Origin: Bacteroidales bacterium
GTDB lineage: Bacteria > Bacteroidota > Bacteroidia > Bacteroidales > UBA4417
Assembly (NCBI GenBank): GCA_016707785.1
Contig: JADJGZ010000013.1
Location: 1 to 64,000 of the forward strand
Direction: 5' to 3'
DNA: 64,000 nucleotides
Position numbers and translations under genes: made by a program. Positions 1-8,279 of the stretch are shown piece after piece. The notes beneath the pieces were generated by a model. The model had not been told where the DNA came from, searched no databases, and worked only from the letters and a program-made list of their open reading frames with translations. The number at the start of each line of letters is the position of its first letter. Positions within the stretch are counted from its first letter, which is position 1.

Positions 1-28
1 TATGGTAATCTTACTCAACAATTGCAGA

Positions 29-1271
29 TTATTCAGATGTCGCTGTAATCATATTGGTAGATGCATCTTTACACATCAGGATAAGAATTCCATTCCAGGG
101 AATAACATCTGTTGCCTTGATATCGCCAAAGGTATGAAGGAGGTGCTCATCAATCCGAAGCGGATCAGTGGCATCATATACTTTCAATCCGGAGCCATCG
201 CAGACAAAGTTTCTTATTATCGATACCTACTCCATGGGGCTCAGTCATCGCATAACTTTTCACCAGCTGAGGGCTTGTCATCACATGAAGGTCAACCACA
301 TCCATTGCATTCTGGAAGTTCCCGCAATTGTTGCCGGCCCTCATTGTAATATAAGCATAATGATCCTGCACCACCACCGGGTCGCAGCTCTGGAAGTGAT
401 TAAATTGGGTCACAAAGCCCGGATTGGCCGGGTTATCAAGGGAATAAACCAACATACCTGTCTGAGTGCCGATATAGAGGTTTGAACCTTCAATAAAAAC
501 AGTTTCCACCATTCTTTGCATTTCGATCTTGTTCCCAGCAACCGGTGCTGTAGGCTGGGTGATATCAATAACCTGCATGTCTGTCTGGTTTAATCCATAG
601 AAATGATCCCCATAAATTATGAATCTCGCCAGGGATCCTCCAACGCCAATGGTTTGCATTCCTGAAGAACTTGCACCGATGCTTTCTGAAAATACATTTA
701 GACCTTTATCATAATAGTAATAGCGATAACTGCCTCCTTCTGGTAATTCTTCGGTTACGGATTTAACCTCCCAACCGGTGATCACTCCTTTTTCCTCATC
801 AATCCCATAAATAGGATAGCTGAAATCAACCTCCGGGATTGTATAAGGGAAAATATTCTCAATCCTTGCTATTTCAGTCGGATTATTGATATCCCTTATA
901 TTGATAACAACCAGGTCCACATAGCTGTCGGCATAAAGAAAACTGCCATTCACGGCCAGGTCCACATTTCCGGGAATATCAATAAATCCCAGGTTCTGGG
1001 GTGCTGATGGATTAGAATTGTCAAAAATATGTATGCCTTTATATTTCTCATTTACAAAGAGATACTGGTCTTTAATATATATTTTTCCAGGTACTGAAAC
1101 CTCTGAAGCAGATTTGAGTTTTACGGCAGCCCTCATCTCTTCATAGGACATGTAGGTTGGAACGAATGCTGTATAGGTTCTTTTTCTACCATGGTATCCT
1201 TTGCAGGAAAGCAAGCCAGCAAGCATCATCAGGACTAAAGAAGCAAACAGCTGGAATCGGATGGTTTTCAT
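29..1271 (-). CDS. LVIVD-repeat surface lipoprotein (frameshifted near its 3' end)
   Basis: Predicted outer-membrane/surface lipoprotein. The N-terminus has a hydrophobic signal and the lipobox LAGLLSC (Cys23). The body has repeated beta-propeller-like units of the LVIVD family, with motifs such as LVVINIRDINNP and MQVIDITQPTAP; family function is unknown. In the starting frame the protein ends at 174 with an atypical tail (LCLRWLRIESI). Shifting frame at about 206-215, beside a short T/A run, continues it as FVCDGSGLKVYDATDP and on to a TAA at 29-31, which fits the family pattern. I therefore give the joined span. The shift is most easily a sequencing indel. It sits 27 bp downstream of the beta-barrel gene on the same strand, so the two probably form one transcript. 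Confidence 0.7.
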
Positions 1272-1298
1272 GATATAAGTTGTTAGTATTGTTAAGGA

Positions 1299-2015
1299 TT
1301 AAAAGAGGGGCCCTAAGGAGACGGTGATCCTGTTCAGACCATCAATTCTCTCATCAATCTGCGAATTATTGCCAGAATACCAATATTGATAAGTGGTAAC
1401 AGTGCGAAGTTTCTGGTAACGGTATCCCACAGCAAAAATGAGGGAAATATGTTCGGAAATCGATTTTTGAATTCCCCCTCCTGCAGCAGCCAGAATGCCT
1501 CCTTTATATTCAACATGACTGTAGTCATTTACCTGGGCTTTAGAAAGCGGGAAACTGTAGCCAAAACGACCAAAAAGGTAAGGAGAGAAATTTCCCCTAA
1601 ATATTTTATACCTGAAATCTCCATAAACAGGGAGAACCTGGTATTCAAAAAACTCTACTCCGGTGCCGACACCTGCGGAACCCCATGAACAAAACTTATA
1701 GGCAGAAGCGATCGTAAATCCTGCAGAATTATTACTGCCACCAAGAAAACTGATTTCAGTTACCAATTGTATAGGCAGCTTTGAAGGTTTCCCGGTTTTT
1801 TCAATCTTCAGAATTTCAGTCCTGGGGAAGACCAGTTGATTATTACCAATTATCTTAACCTTAATGGAGTTAGTTTCAGGCATATCGGTTACTTCTCCAT
1901 ATAATATGCTTCCATTCTTCAGATATACAATATCATTACCCTCAGCCTGCGCAAAAAGTAAGCATGGTGAAAGAAATAAGAATGAAGTGATGATAAAAAA
2001 TAAAAGAGGTTTCAT
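1299..2015 (-). CDS. Secreted outer-membrane beta-barrel-like protein, function unknown
   Basis: 238 residues. A signal peptide (about 1-22, ending LLFAQA) is followed by a short beta segment (IVYLKNGSILYGEV, about 30-75) of the kind often found before Bacteroidota barrels. From about residue 85 there are alternating amphipathic strands rich in Gly and aromatic residues, ending in an aromatic residue (SLGPLF), which is typical of small outer-membrane beta-barrels. No enzyme motif is visible. It is upstream of the LVIVD lipoprotein on the same strand, so both may be surface components made together. The family was not recognised more precisely. Confidence 0.65.
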   Translation of the reverse strand: MKPLLFFIITSFLFLSPCLLFAQAEGNDIVYLKNGSILYGEVTDMPETNSIKVKIIGNNQLVFPRTEILKIEKTGKPSKLPIQLVTEISFLGGSNNSAGFTIASAYKFCSWGSAGVGTGVEFFEYQVLPVYGDFRYKIFRGNFSPYLFGRFGYSFPLSKAQVNDYSHVEYKGGILAAAGGGIQKSISEHISLIFAVGYRYQKLRTVTTYQYWYSGNNSQIDERIDGLNRITVSLGPLF

Positions 2016-2618
2016 TTCCCGGGGTTAATTGATCATAGATCAATTAAAGATGGGGGAGGATTCAAAGAAAAGGTTGTATGTAAAGATTTTTTATTTTGCT
2101 TGTCAGGGTAAAACCGTTTAGGATTGTCTTATATATGAACCATTTTTCAGATAATTCAGCCGAAAATGTAGTCATATATTACTCATGTGAATTTATTTTG
2201 CTGAATATACTGATGGTGAGAGTGAAGGAAAAGTCTTGCTTTTGAATAAGATAGCAGGAAATTAAGATCAAGGTTGATTAATGTAAATGGCTTTACAAAT
2301 AGATGTAAAGCCATTTTTTTTAAGAATAGAATTCACATAAACTGATTTATCATTATCTTTATATATACCGATGTTGTATTATTTTGCGAATCTTTTCCAC
2401 CTGGATTCCCGGTATGACTGAACCTGCGAACAAATTGCGCTGGTCAAAGTCTTTTCCAAAGGACGCAGTCTGACCACTTATTGCATTTGTCAGGTGATTC
2501 TGTAAGAGTGAAGTAATCAGTGCATAATTCAATACTATTTAAGTTCGATTTTAATTAATAACCCTTTACCAGAGATCATTAGATACTTTTTATCTGCAAA
2601 CTCAATTATTTACTAAGG
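2016..2618. other. 603-bp intergenic region with no clear gene
   Basis: Lies between divergent genes. No ORF of convincing length or composition was seen on either strand. It holds a strong plus-strand intrinsic terminator at 2285-2321 that no annotated gene explains, and imperfect inverted repeats around 2451-2476. Promoters for the flanking genes should be here, but no clean TTG-N20-TAnnTTTG pair was found; TACTTTTT at 2584-2591 before the kinase is a weak match. Confidence 0.5.
2285..2321 (+). terminator. Orphan Rho-independent terminator
   Basis: A perfect 13-bp stem (AAATGGCTTTACA at 2285-2297 with its complement at 2304-2316) and a 6-nt loop run into eight T residues (2314-2321). The T-run is only on the plus strand, so the terminator works left to right. 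No plus-strand gene precedes it, so it may end a small RNA or be left over from a lost gene. Confidence 0.7.
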
Positions 2619-3608
2619 ATGCCAACTATTAAACCTGTCCCCGGAATTACAATAACCAAAAACTTCGCATTAAGGATAACGGTTATTTATATCATCCTTG
2701 GTGTGTTATGGATTGTTTTTTCCGACAAATTCATGTTTATACTTTTCGAAGATACACATACCCTGAACCTTGTTTCCACTTATAAAGGATGGTTTTATGT
2801 TCTTTTCACCGGCTGGCTTCTTTTCTTACTGATTCGACAGGAACTGAGAAAACGAAATGCCATCCAGAAGCAATTAACAGAGGCCAGGAACAAAGCAGAA
2901 GAGTCTGAAAAACTTAAAACGGCTTTTCTTAATAATATCTCCCATGAAGTAAGGACTCCTTTAAATGCGATCCTTGGATTTTCAGAGCTTATTGTAAATC
3001 CTGACCTTACTGATGATCAGAAAGAAGCCTTCTCCGGTTTTATTAAAAGAGGCACCTCTGACCTGGTAGATACCATTGAGGATATCCTTATTGTTTCCAG
3101 TATCCAGGTAGGACAAGTTAAAGTTGAAATAAGCAGGGATAATGTAAACCACCTGGCTCGGTCAATCATTGAATATCATGCGGCCCAGTTAAAGAATCAG
3201 AATAAAAAGAAGGATATCAAAATGCATTTCCATTCAGACCTTGAAGATGGAGATTCCTTTATAAAAACAGATTTCAGGCATCTGAAGCAAATTCTGAATA
3301 AGTTGATAGGGAATGCTATCAAGTTTACAGATAAAGGAAGTATAGAATTATTTATTAAAAGAAAATCTGAAACAGAATTACTTTTTGAGGTAAGTGATAC
3401 CGGCTGTGGCATCCCTGTTTCAAAGAAAGATGTGGTATTCAATCCTTTCAGACAGGCTGAGGAGAATAGCCTGAACCGTAAAACAGGTGGATCCGGAATT
3501 GGGCTTTCTATTGCTAAGGGTTTGGTTGAACTGATGTCCGGACAGCTCTGGTTCGAATCAGAGGAAGGGAAAGGAAGCCGTTTTTATTTTACAATTAAAG
3601 AGAACTGA
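2619..3608 (+). CDS. Membrane sensor histidine kinase
   Basis: 329 residues. Two N-terminal membrane segments (about 18-36 and 56-73) frame a short region with the LGVLWIVFSD...KGWFYVLFTGWLL pattern common in membrane sensor kinases. A coiled linker leads to a HisKA domain with phospho-acceptor His109 in NNISHEVRTPLNAILGFS. The HATPase domain has the N box (GNAIKF, about 231-236), G1 (DTGCG, 260-264), F box (NPFRQ, 275-279) and G2 (GGSGIGL, 290-296). All catalytic boxes are intact. There is no PAS, HAMP or receiver domain and no adjacent response regulator, so it is an orphan kinase whose signal and partner cannot be inferred. It is followed immediately by the repeat-rich region. Confidence 0.93.
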   Translation: MPTIKPVPGITITKNFALRITVIYIILGVLWIVFSDKFMFILFEDTHTLNLVSTYKGWFYVLFTGWLLFLLIRQELRKRNAIQKQLTEARNKAEESEKLKTAFLNNISHEVRTPLNAILGFSELIVNPDLTDDQKEAFSGFIKRGTSDLVDTIEDILIVSSIQVGQVKVEISRDNVNHLARSIIEYHAAQLKNQNKKKDIKMHFHSDLEDGDSFIKTDFRHLKQILNKLIGNAIKFTDKGSIELFIKRKSETELLFEVSDTGCGIPVSKKDVVFNPFRQAEENSLNRKTGGSGIGLSIAKGLVELMSGQLWFESEEGKGSRFYFTIKEN

Positions 3609-3620
3609 GTTTGAGGTGCT

Positions 3621-4202
3621 GAGTGCCCCGAAGGGGAGCCTTTGGCTCTGAGTGCCCCGAAGGGGAGTCTTTGGTTCTGGGGCCCGAAGGGGCCCGAGGG
3701 CCCCCGAAGGGGGTTTGGTTCTGAGTGCCCCGAATGGGAGCATTAGGCTCACTTGATCGATTGAGTAAATTTTCATTTAAATTGAAAAACTCCCTCGGTC
3801 TGACGGGTTTTTCATTTTTCATTTTTCATTTTGCATTTTTCATTTTTTTTGCATTCTTTCCCCAACTTTAGCTCACTCTAGTTCCATTTAAAGTGCCGGG
3901 CCCGCCTGACCGATAGAGTTTAGCTTAGAAGTGCAAAAATTGTATCAGTCGGGCAGGTGCCGGGTGCCCCGAAGGGGAGTCTTTGGTTCTGAGTGCCCCG
4001 AATGGGAGCATTAGGCTCACTTGATCGATTGAGTAAATTTTCATTTAAATTGAAAAACTCCCTCGGTCTGACGGGTTTTTCATTTTTCATTCTGCATTTT
4101 TCATTTTGCATTCTATTTTTTTCATTTTGCATTTTTTCCTCAACTTTAGCCACTCTAGTTCAATTTAAAGTGCCGGGTGCCCCGAAGTGGAGCCGTTGGC
4201 TT
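3621..4202 (+). repeat. Cluster of six 28-bp double-hairpin (REP-like) units
   Basis: The unit has the form GAGTG-CCCC-GAA-GGGG-AGCC-TTT-GGCTC: two small inverted repeats in tandem, CCCC/GGGG across GAA and GAGCC/GGCTC across TTT. Copies start at 3621, 3650, 3723, 3962, 3991 and 4175, with a scrambled GC-rich version at 3680-3719. Variants such as CCCCGAATGGG and GTCTTTGGTTC differ mostly by single bases. The same unit recurs at 17854-17881 (reverse) and 56732-56788. Confidence 0.8.
3714..4177 (+). repeat. Direct duplication of about 270 bp
   Basis: The stretch from about 3714 to 3826 (TTTGGTTCTGAGTGCC..., then TTGATCGATTGAGTAAATTT and CTCCCTCGGTCTGACGGG) reappears exactly 268 bp later at about 3982-4094. 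The downstream tract ACTTTAGC..CACTCTAGTT..ATTTAAAGTGCCGGG also recurs (about 3866-3900 and 4143-4177). The region thus looks like two tandem units that differ mainly in their T-rich runs. Confidence 0.8.
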
Positions 4203-4341
4203 TGGGTGATGGGTATTAAATTCCAAATCTCAAGTCCCACCCGCCAGTTGGCGGACCAAAGTCAAAAATCTAAAATCCGAGCCAAAGGCTTCCCTTTGGG
4301 ACAATCCGAAATCAAACATCAAACATCCGACATTCCCCATT

Positions 4342-5907
4342 CTAATGAGCTTCCAGCCAATTCACCCCGGTACTCATTTCTACCTCAATGGGAACTTCCA
4401 TACTGAGCGCTGATGTCATCAGCTGATGAACAATAGGCTGAACGATTTCCACTTCAGTTTTATGTACATCGAAAACCAATTCGTCATGAACCTGCATAAT
4501 CATCTTACTTTTCAGGTTCTTTCTGTTGAATTCATCAAAGATGCTGATCATGGCAATCTTGATCATATCCGCCGCTGATCCCTGAATAGGTGCATTAATA
4601 GCATTTCGTTCTGCAAACCCCCGCATCACCCCATTGCCGGAATTGATATCCCGGATATATCTCCTTCTGCCACATAATGTTTCAACATATTCCTTTTCCC
4701 TGGCCAGTTTGATGGTAGAATCCATATAGGTTTTAATCCCCGGAAATTTCAGGAAATACTGTTCGATGATTTCTGCTGCTTCTTTCCTTGGGATGCCAAG
4801 GTTTTCACTCAAACCAAAGGCTGAAATACCATAAATTATCCCGAAATTCACACTCTTTGCATTTCGCCTTTGATCCCGGCTCACTTCTTCGGGGCTGATT
4901 CCATAAATGTTAGCAGCAGTTGCTGTATGAATATCCATCCCTTTCCTGAACGCTTCAATCATGGCTTCATCTTTACTCATGGAGGCGATAATCCTAAGCT
5001 CGATTTGTGAATAGTCTGCCGATAGTAAAGTGTATTCCTCATTCCGTGGGACGAATGCTTTCCTGATTTCCCGGCCTCTTTCTGTCCGGATTGGGATATT
5101 CTGCAGGTTAGGATTATTGGAACTCAGTCGCTTGGTAGCTGCCACAGCCTGGTTGTATGAAGTGTGAACCCGGCCTGTCTTTGTATTCACCAGCGAGGGG
5201 AGGGAATCCACATAGGTAGATTTTAGTTTGGTAAGTGAACGATAATCAAGGACGGTCTGTACTATTGGGTGTTTATGAGCGAGTTTGGCTAAAACATCTT
5301 CTGCGGTTGAATATTGCTTGGTGGCAGTTTTTTTAGCATTCTCACTGATTTTTAAGCGATCAAAGAGTACCTCCCCCAATTGCCGGGGTGACTGGATATT
5401 AAAACTGCTTCCTGCCATTTCCCATATCTGGGTCTGGATTTCATTAATTTCAATACCAAGCTGGATCGAAAATTCAGCGAGCGCTGTTGAATCAAGCCTG
5501 ACCCCTTCCTGTTCAATGGAAGCCAGAACAGGAACCAAAGGCATTTCGATCTCATCAAAAAGTTTCCTGGTAGAAGTGTTGTCAAGCCTGGGCTCAAAAA
5601 CAGTTCGCAGTTGCAAGGTAATATCAGCATCTTCTGCAGCATACTCCTTAACCTGATCTATAGGTACCTGCCGCATATCCAGCTGTCCTTTCCCCTTTTT
5701 TCCAATAAGGGTTTCAATACTTACCGGTTTATATTTCAGGTAGGTTTCGGAAAGCAAATCCATATTATGACGCATATCCGGTTCAAGGAGGTAATGGGCA
5801 AGCATAGTGTCAAATAGTTTTCCCTTCACCTGAATGCCGTAATTAGCGAGCATCTGCATATCAAACTTCATATTCTGCCCAGGTCTTCCTAATATTTGCA
5901 TCTTCAA
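4342..5907 (-). CDS. polA: DNA polymerase I, C-terminal part (rest of 3'-5' exonuclease and polymerase domain)
   Basis: This is the larger, C-terminal fragment of a polA gene broken by two frameshifts. It has the remaining proofreading motifs (QNMKFDM, and YAAEDADITLQL with the YxxxD Asp) and the full family-A polymerase: DYSQIELR (motif A), the O-helix RRNAKSVNFGIIYG (motif B) and QVHDELVFDVH (motif C). The apparent ATG start at 5907 is an artefact, because the region upstream (5908-5980) reads in another frame as GWYVPVPSERNKAIDLL, linking it to the upstream fragment. Removing one base at 5882-5883 (a CC on the coding strand) gives the expected KTGQNMKFD. With all active-site residues kept, the real gene is very probably functional. 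Confidence 0.92.
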   Translation of the reverse strand: MKMQILGRPGQNMKFDMQMLANYGIQVKGKLFDTMLAHYLLEPDMRHNMDLLSETYLKYKPVSIETLIGKKGKGQLDMRQVPIDQVKEYAAEDADITLQLRTVFEPRLDNTSTRKLFDEIEMPLVPVLASIEQEGVRLDSTALAEFSIQLGIEINEIQTQIWEMAGSSFNIQSPRQLGEVLFDRLKISENAKKTATKQYSTAEDVLAKLAHKHPIVQTVLDYRSLTKLKSTYVDSLPSLVNTKTGRVHTSYNQAVAATKRLSSNNPNLQNIPIRTERGREIRKAFVPRNEEYTLLSADYSQIELRIIASMSKDEAMIEAFRKGMDIHTATAANIYGISPEEVSRDQRRNAKSVNFGIIYGISAFGLSENLGIPRKEAAEIIEQYFLKFPGIKTYMDSTIKLAREKEYVETLCGRRRYIRDINSGNGVMRGFAERNAINAPIQGSAADMIKIAMISIFDEFNRKNLKSKMIMQVHDELVFDVHKTEVEIVQPIVHQLMTSALSMEVPIEVEMSTGVNWLEAH

Positions 5908-5942
5908 AAACAGGTTTGAACTTATTTAAAAGATCAATGGCT

Positions 5943-7193
5943 TTATTTCGTTCTGATGGTACCGGGACATACCAGCCTTTTAGTGGATTCTGTCGAAAAG
6001 GAGAGCCCAACAATTTCTGAGTTGATAATATCAAGTCCTGTAGTCTCAGAGTCGAAGCAGAAGGAGGGAACAGATCGTAATGTATTTATAAGATTATCAA
6101 TCTGTTCACCTGTTTCAGCCAGGATATATTCGTGCGGAGTACTCTCAATATTCTGATAGCCTGAAGACAGGCCTGCATCTTCAGGGTCCATCTCACTGAA
6201 TAGATCTTGAGTGCCGGAAGAGGCCTGTGATTTAGCCGCAGTTTCTTTTTTCGGTGCAGGCAGAGCCCCACTCCCTCCCAGGGAAAGGTCGGTCAAGACT
6301 CTTTGTGCCAGCTGTCTGAATTCCAGTTCTTCAAACAAAACTTTCAATTCATCCACATTGGGAGGATCAAGATGAAGCTTTTCCTCATTAAATTCGATAG
6401 GTACATCCAGGATGATGGTTGCCAGCTCTTTCGACATTATTCCCTTATCTTTTCCGGCTTCAACTTTTGAGCGGATATTATCACTCTTGATTTTATCTAC
6501 ATTGGCAAGAACACCTTCCAGGGATTCGAATTCCTTGAGTAGATTCCTGGCACCCACTTCACCGATGCCAGGAATACCTGGGATATTGTCTGCGGAATCT
6601 CCCATAATTCCAAGCATATCAATGACCTGCAAAGGATTTTTGATGCCAAATTTCTCACAGACTTCTGCCGGTCCCATAATCACCGGTTTTTCACCACCTT
6701 TGGCAGGCTTATACATGAAGATATTCTCACTTACCAACTGCCCAAAATCCTTATCAGGAGTAACCATATATACTGTAAAACCGGCTTGTTCAGCTTCCTT
6801 GGCAAGTGTGCCAATTACATCATCAGCCTCATATCCGTCAACATAAAGAGTAGGGATATTAAAGCCATGGATTAGTTGCTTGATATAGGGAATAGAAAGG
6901 GCCAGGTCTTCAGGCATTTTTTCTCTGTTTGCTTTGTATTCAATATAACCTTCATGGCGTGCAGTTGGGGCAATGGTATCAAAGGCAACACCAATGTGGG
7001 TTGGTTTCTCGTTTTTCAACAATTCTAAAAGAGTGTTTGCAAATCCAAGGATGGCGGATGTATTAAGCCCTTCTTGAATTGAACGGGGAGTGCGTTGCAT
7101 GGCAAAAAAGGCACGATATATCAATGCCATGCCATCAAGGAGGAATAATTTCTTCACGGTATTTACTTTAAAATAAAGGTTAAAAGTAGGCAA
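5943..7193 (-). CDS. polA: DNA polymerase I, N-terminal part (5'-3' exonuclease and start of 3'-5' exonuclease)
   Basis: The N-terminal half of polA. It has the FEN-like 5' nuclease (KKLFLLDGMALIYRAFFAM, DGYEADDVIGTLA, GIMGDSADNIPGIPGIGEVGA), a linker of about 60 residues rich in Ala/Lys/Ser, and the first proofreading motif FDSETTGLD (the DxE pair). The frame is lost in an A4 run (5978-5981 on the plus strand). Deleting one A continues as STKGWYVPVPSERNK, the proper polymerase sequence, until a second shift near 5882. The true start may be the GTG at 7157 (VKKLFLLDG) rather than the ATG at 7193. The full polA would span 4342-7193 or 4342-7157, about 940-950 residues, which is the normal size. 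Confidence 0.92.
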   Translation of the reverse strand: MPTFNLYFKVNTVKKLFLLDGMALIYRAFFAMQRTPRSIQEGLNTSAILGFANTLLELLKNEKPTHIGVAFDTIAPTARHEGYIEYKANREKMPEDLALSIPYIKQLIHGFNIPTLYVDGYEADDVIGTLAKEAEQAGFTVYMVTPDKDFGQLVSENIFMYKPAKGGEKPVIMGPAEVCEKFGIKNPLQVIDMLGIMGDSADNIPGIPGIGEVGARNLLKEFESLEGVLANVDKIKSDNIRSKVEAGKDKGIMSKELATIILDVPIEFNEEKLHLDPPNVDELKVLFEELEFRQLAQRVLTDLSLGGSGALPAPKKETAAKSQASSGTQDLFSEMDPEDAGLSSGYQNIESTPHEYILAETGEQIDNLINTLRSVPSFCFDSETTGLDIINSEIVGLSFSTESTKRLVCPGTIRTK

Positions 7194-7660
7194 ATCCGGG
7201 GGAACTCCGGTTTATAAAAGCCCACTCAACAGAACAAAGCAAGCTCTGCAAAGTTGATGACAACCTTAAAATCAAGGAAAGATACCCGGCAGGGTAGAAA
7301 GTTCAATGCATCAGTCCTTTCATTTAAGGCATAACTTCATCTTTATACCTCCATTTTACATATACAACTTAATAGAATATGGAGTATGTAAAGGAACATT
7401 TCCACATAATTCTTTGTATCTTTATACTAATTGAAGAGTTTATATAACCAAATCTATTGTTTTCAAAGAGGTCAATGCCGGAATATTATGTTTGCTTGGT
7501 ATTTTAATAATAAATCCTAATGTGAATGCCTCCAGGAGTTTACTTTGTTCAAAAAATCTTAGTTTGGATTCATTTCTGCTTTGAAGTACAGATTTTTCCC
7601 CCGGCTGGCGGATTACAAATAAAGTAGAAATGGTATAACGTATTAATTTAGAGCAAAAAG
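7194..7660. other. 467-bp intergenic region, nothing recognised
   Basis: Divergent intergenic region between polA and an outer-membrane protein gene. The sequence is AT-rich. TATCTTTA at 7418-7425 resembles the -7 box but lies about 240 bp from the next start and lacks a matching -33 element. The reading frame on the minus strand here has no protein-like composition. Confidence 0.4.
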
Positions 7661-8254
7661 ATGAAAAAAGTTCTATGGTTATTAGTTTTAAGTTTCCCAT
7701 TCCTCCTGCAAGCACAGTTTCTTCATGAAGCCCCGGTAGGTGTTGCTCTTTTTAATAATGCTACACTTCTACCCCCTGGTTCATTTACAGCGGTTTTTAA
7801 TCAACCGATCCATCCGGGTATCTCTGTAAGTTATGAGTTCGGTTGGAAAAAGAAAGAATACAGCAAATGGTTCCAGGATGCATCCCTGGGATTTTTCAAC
7901 CATCGGTATGCCTACAAGGCAATTCTCCTTGTTTCGAAAGCCGGTTATAGAAGAAATCTCGGGCACCTGTCCATGGAGGCATCTGTCCATGCCGGGTATA
8001 TGCATATGATACTAAATACTGACCGACTGGTGAAAAACGATGACGGCACTTATGAAGCCAAAAAGGGATTTGGCCGGCCCCAGTTTGTGACCGGTGCCGG
8101 GCTGGGTCTCGGGTATAATATTGGTGACAGGGAGTTGGGCCGTCGTATTTTCCTTACCTATGATGTAAGGCTGCAAATGCCCTTTGTAAAAAGTTATGTT
8201 CCAATATTGCCTAATGGAATTGTTGCATTAGGGTATCAGTTCAGGATTGATTAA
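7661..8254 (+). CDS. Small outer-membrane beta-barrel-like protein, function unknown
   Basis: 197 residues with a clear signal peptide (MKKVLWLLVLSFPFLLQAQ). The mature part is made of short alternating strands rich in Gly, Tyr and Phe (GISVSYEFGWKKKEYSKW, GAGLGLGYNIGD) and ends in YQFRID, which fits an 8-stranded outer-membrane barrel. It starts a plus-strand run with the serine-hydrolase lipoprotein (25-bp gap) and the Lgt-like fusion, so it may work with them at the envelope. The family was not identified. Confidence 0.6.
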   Translation: MKKVLWLLVLSFPFLLQAQFLHEAPVGVALFNNATLLPPGSFTAVFNQPIHPGISVSYEFGWKKKEYSKWFQDASLGFFNHRYAYKAILLVSKAGYRRNLGHLSMEASVHAGYMHMILNTDRLVKNDDGTYEAKKGFGRPQFVTGAGLGLGYNIGDRELGRRIFLTYDVRLQMPFVKSYVPILPNGIVALGYQFRID

Positions 8255-8279
8255 TGAACCATTTAATTCAGATTAAGCG

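Larger units (their letters stand above)
3609..4341. other. Repeat-rich intergenic region
   Basis: 733 bp between convergent genes. It contains six copies of a 28-bp double-hairpin repeat, a duplication of about 270 bp, T-rich runs built from CATTTTT and GCATTTTT, and an imperfect inverted repeat around 3902-3960. Apparent ORFs here on either strand simply translate these repeats and are not genes. Confidence 0.8.

Noticed and set aside
2451..2476. TGGTCA / TGACCA inverted repeat as a regulator site
   Set aside because: Arms are only six bases and the middle pairs poorly; expected often by chance in 600 bp.
3558..4153. Minus-strand ORFs with Pro/Arg-rich repeats such as SEPNAPIRGTQNQ
   Set aside because: They only translate the double-hairpin repeats; no start signal, no family, and two are near-copies of each other.
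4342..7193. Two separate genes: a stand-alone 5' exonuclease and a stand-alone polymerase
   Set aside because: The 36-70 bp between the frames codes for missing polA residues in the third frame, so one broken gene explains it better.
7440..7715. A 91-residue minus-strand ORF overlapping the next gene's start
   Set aside because: No signal, motif or start context; it overlaps a real signal peptide on the other strand.
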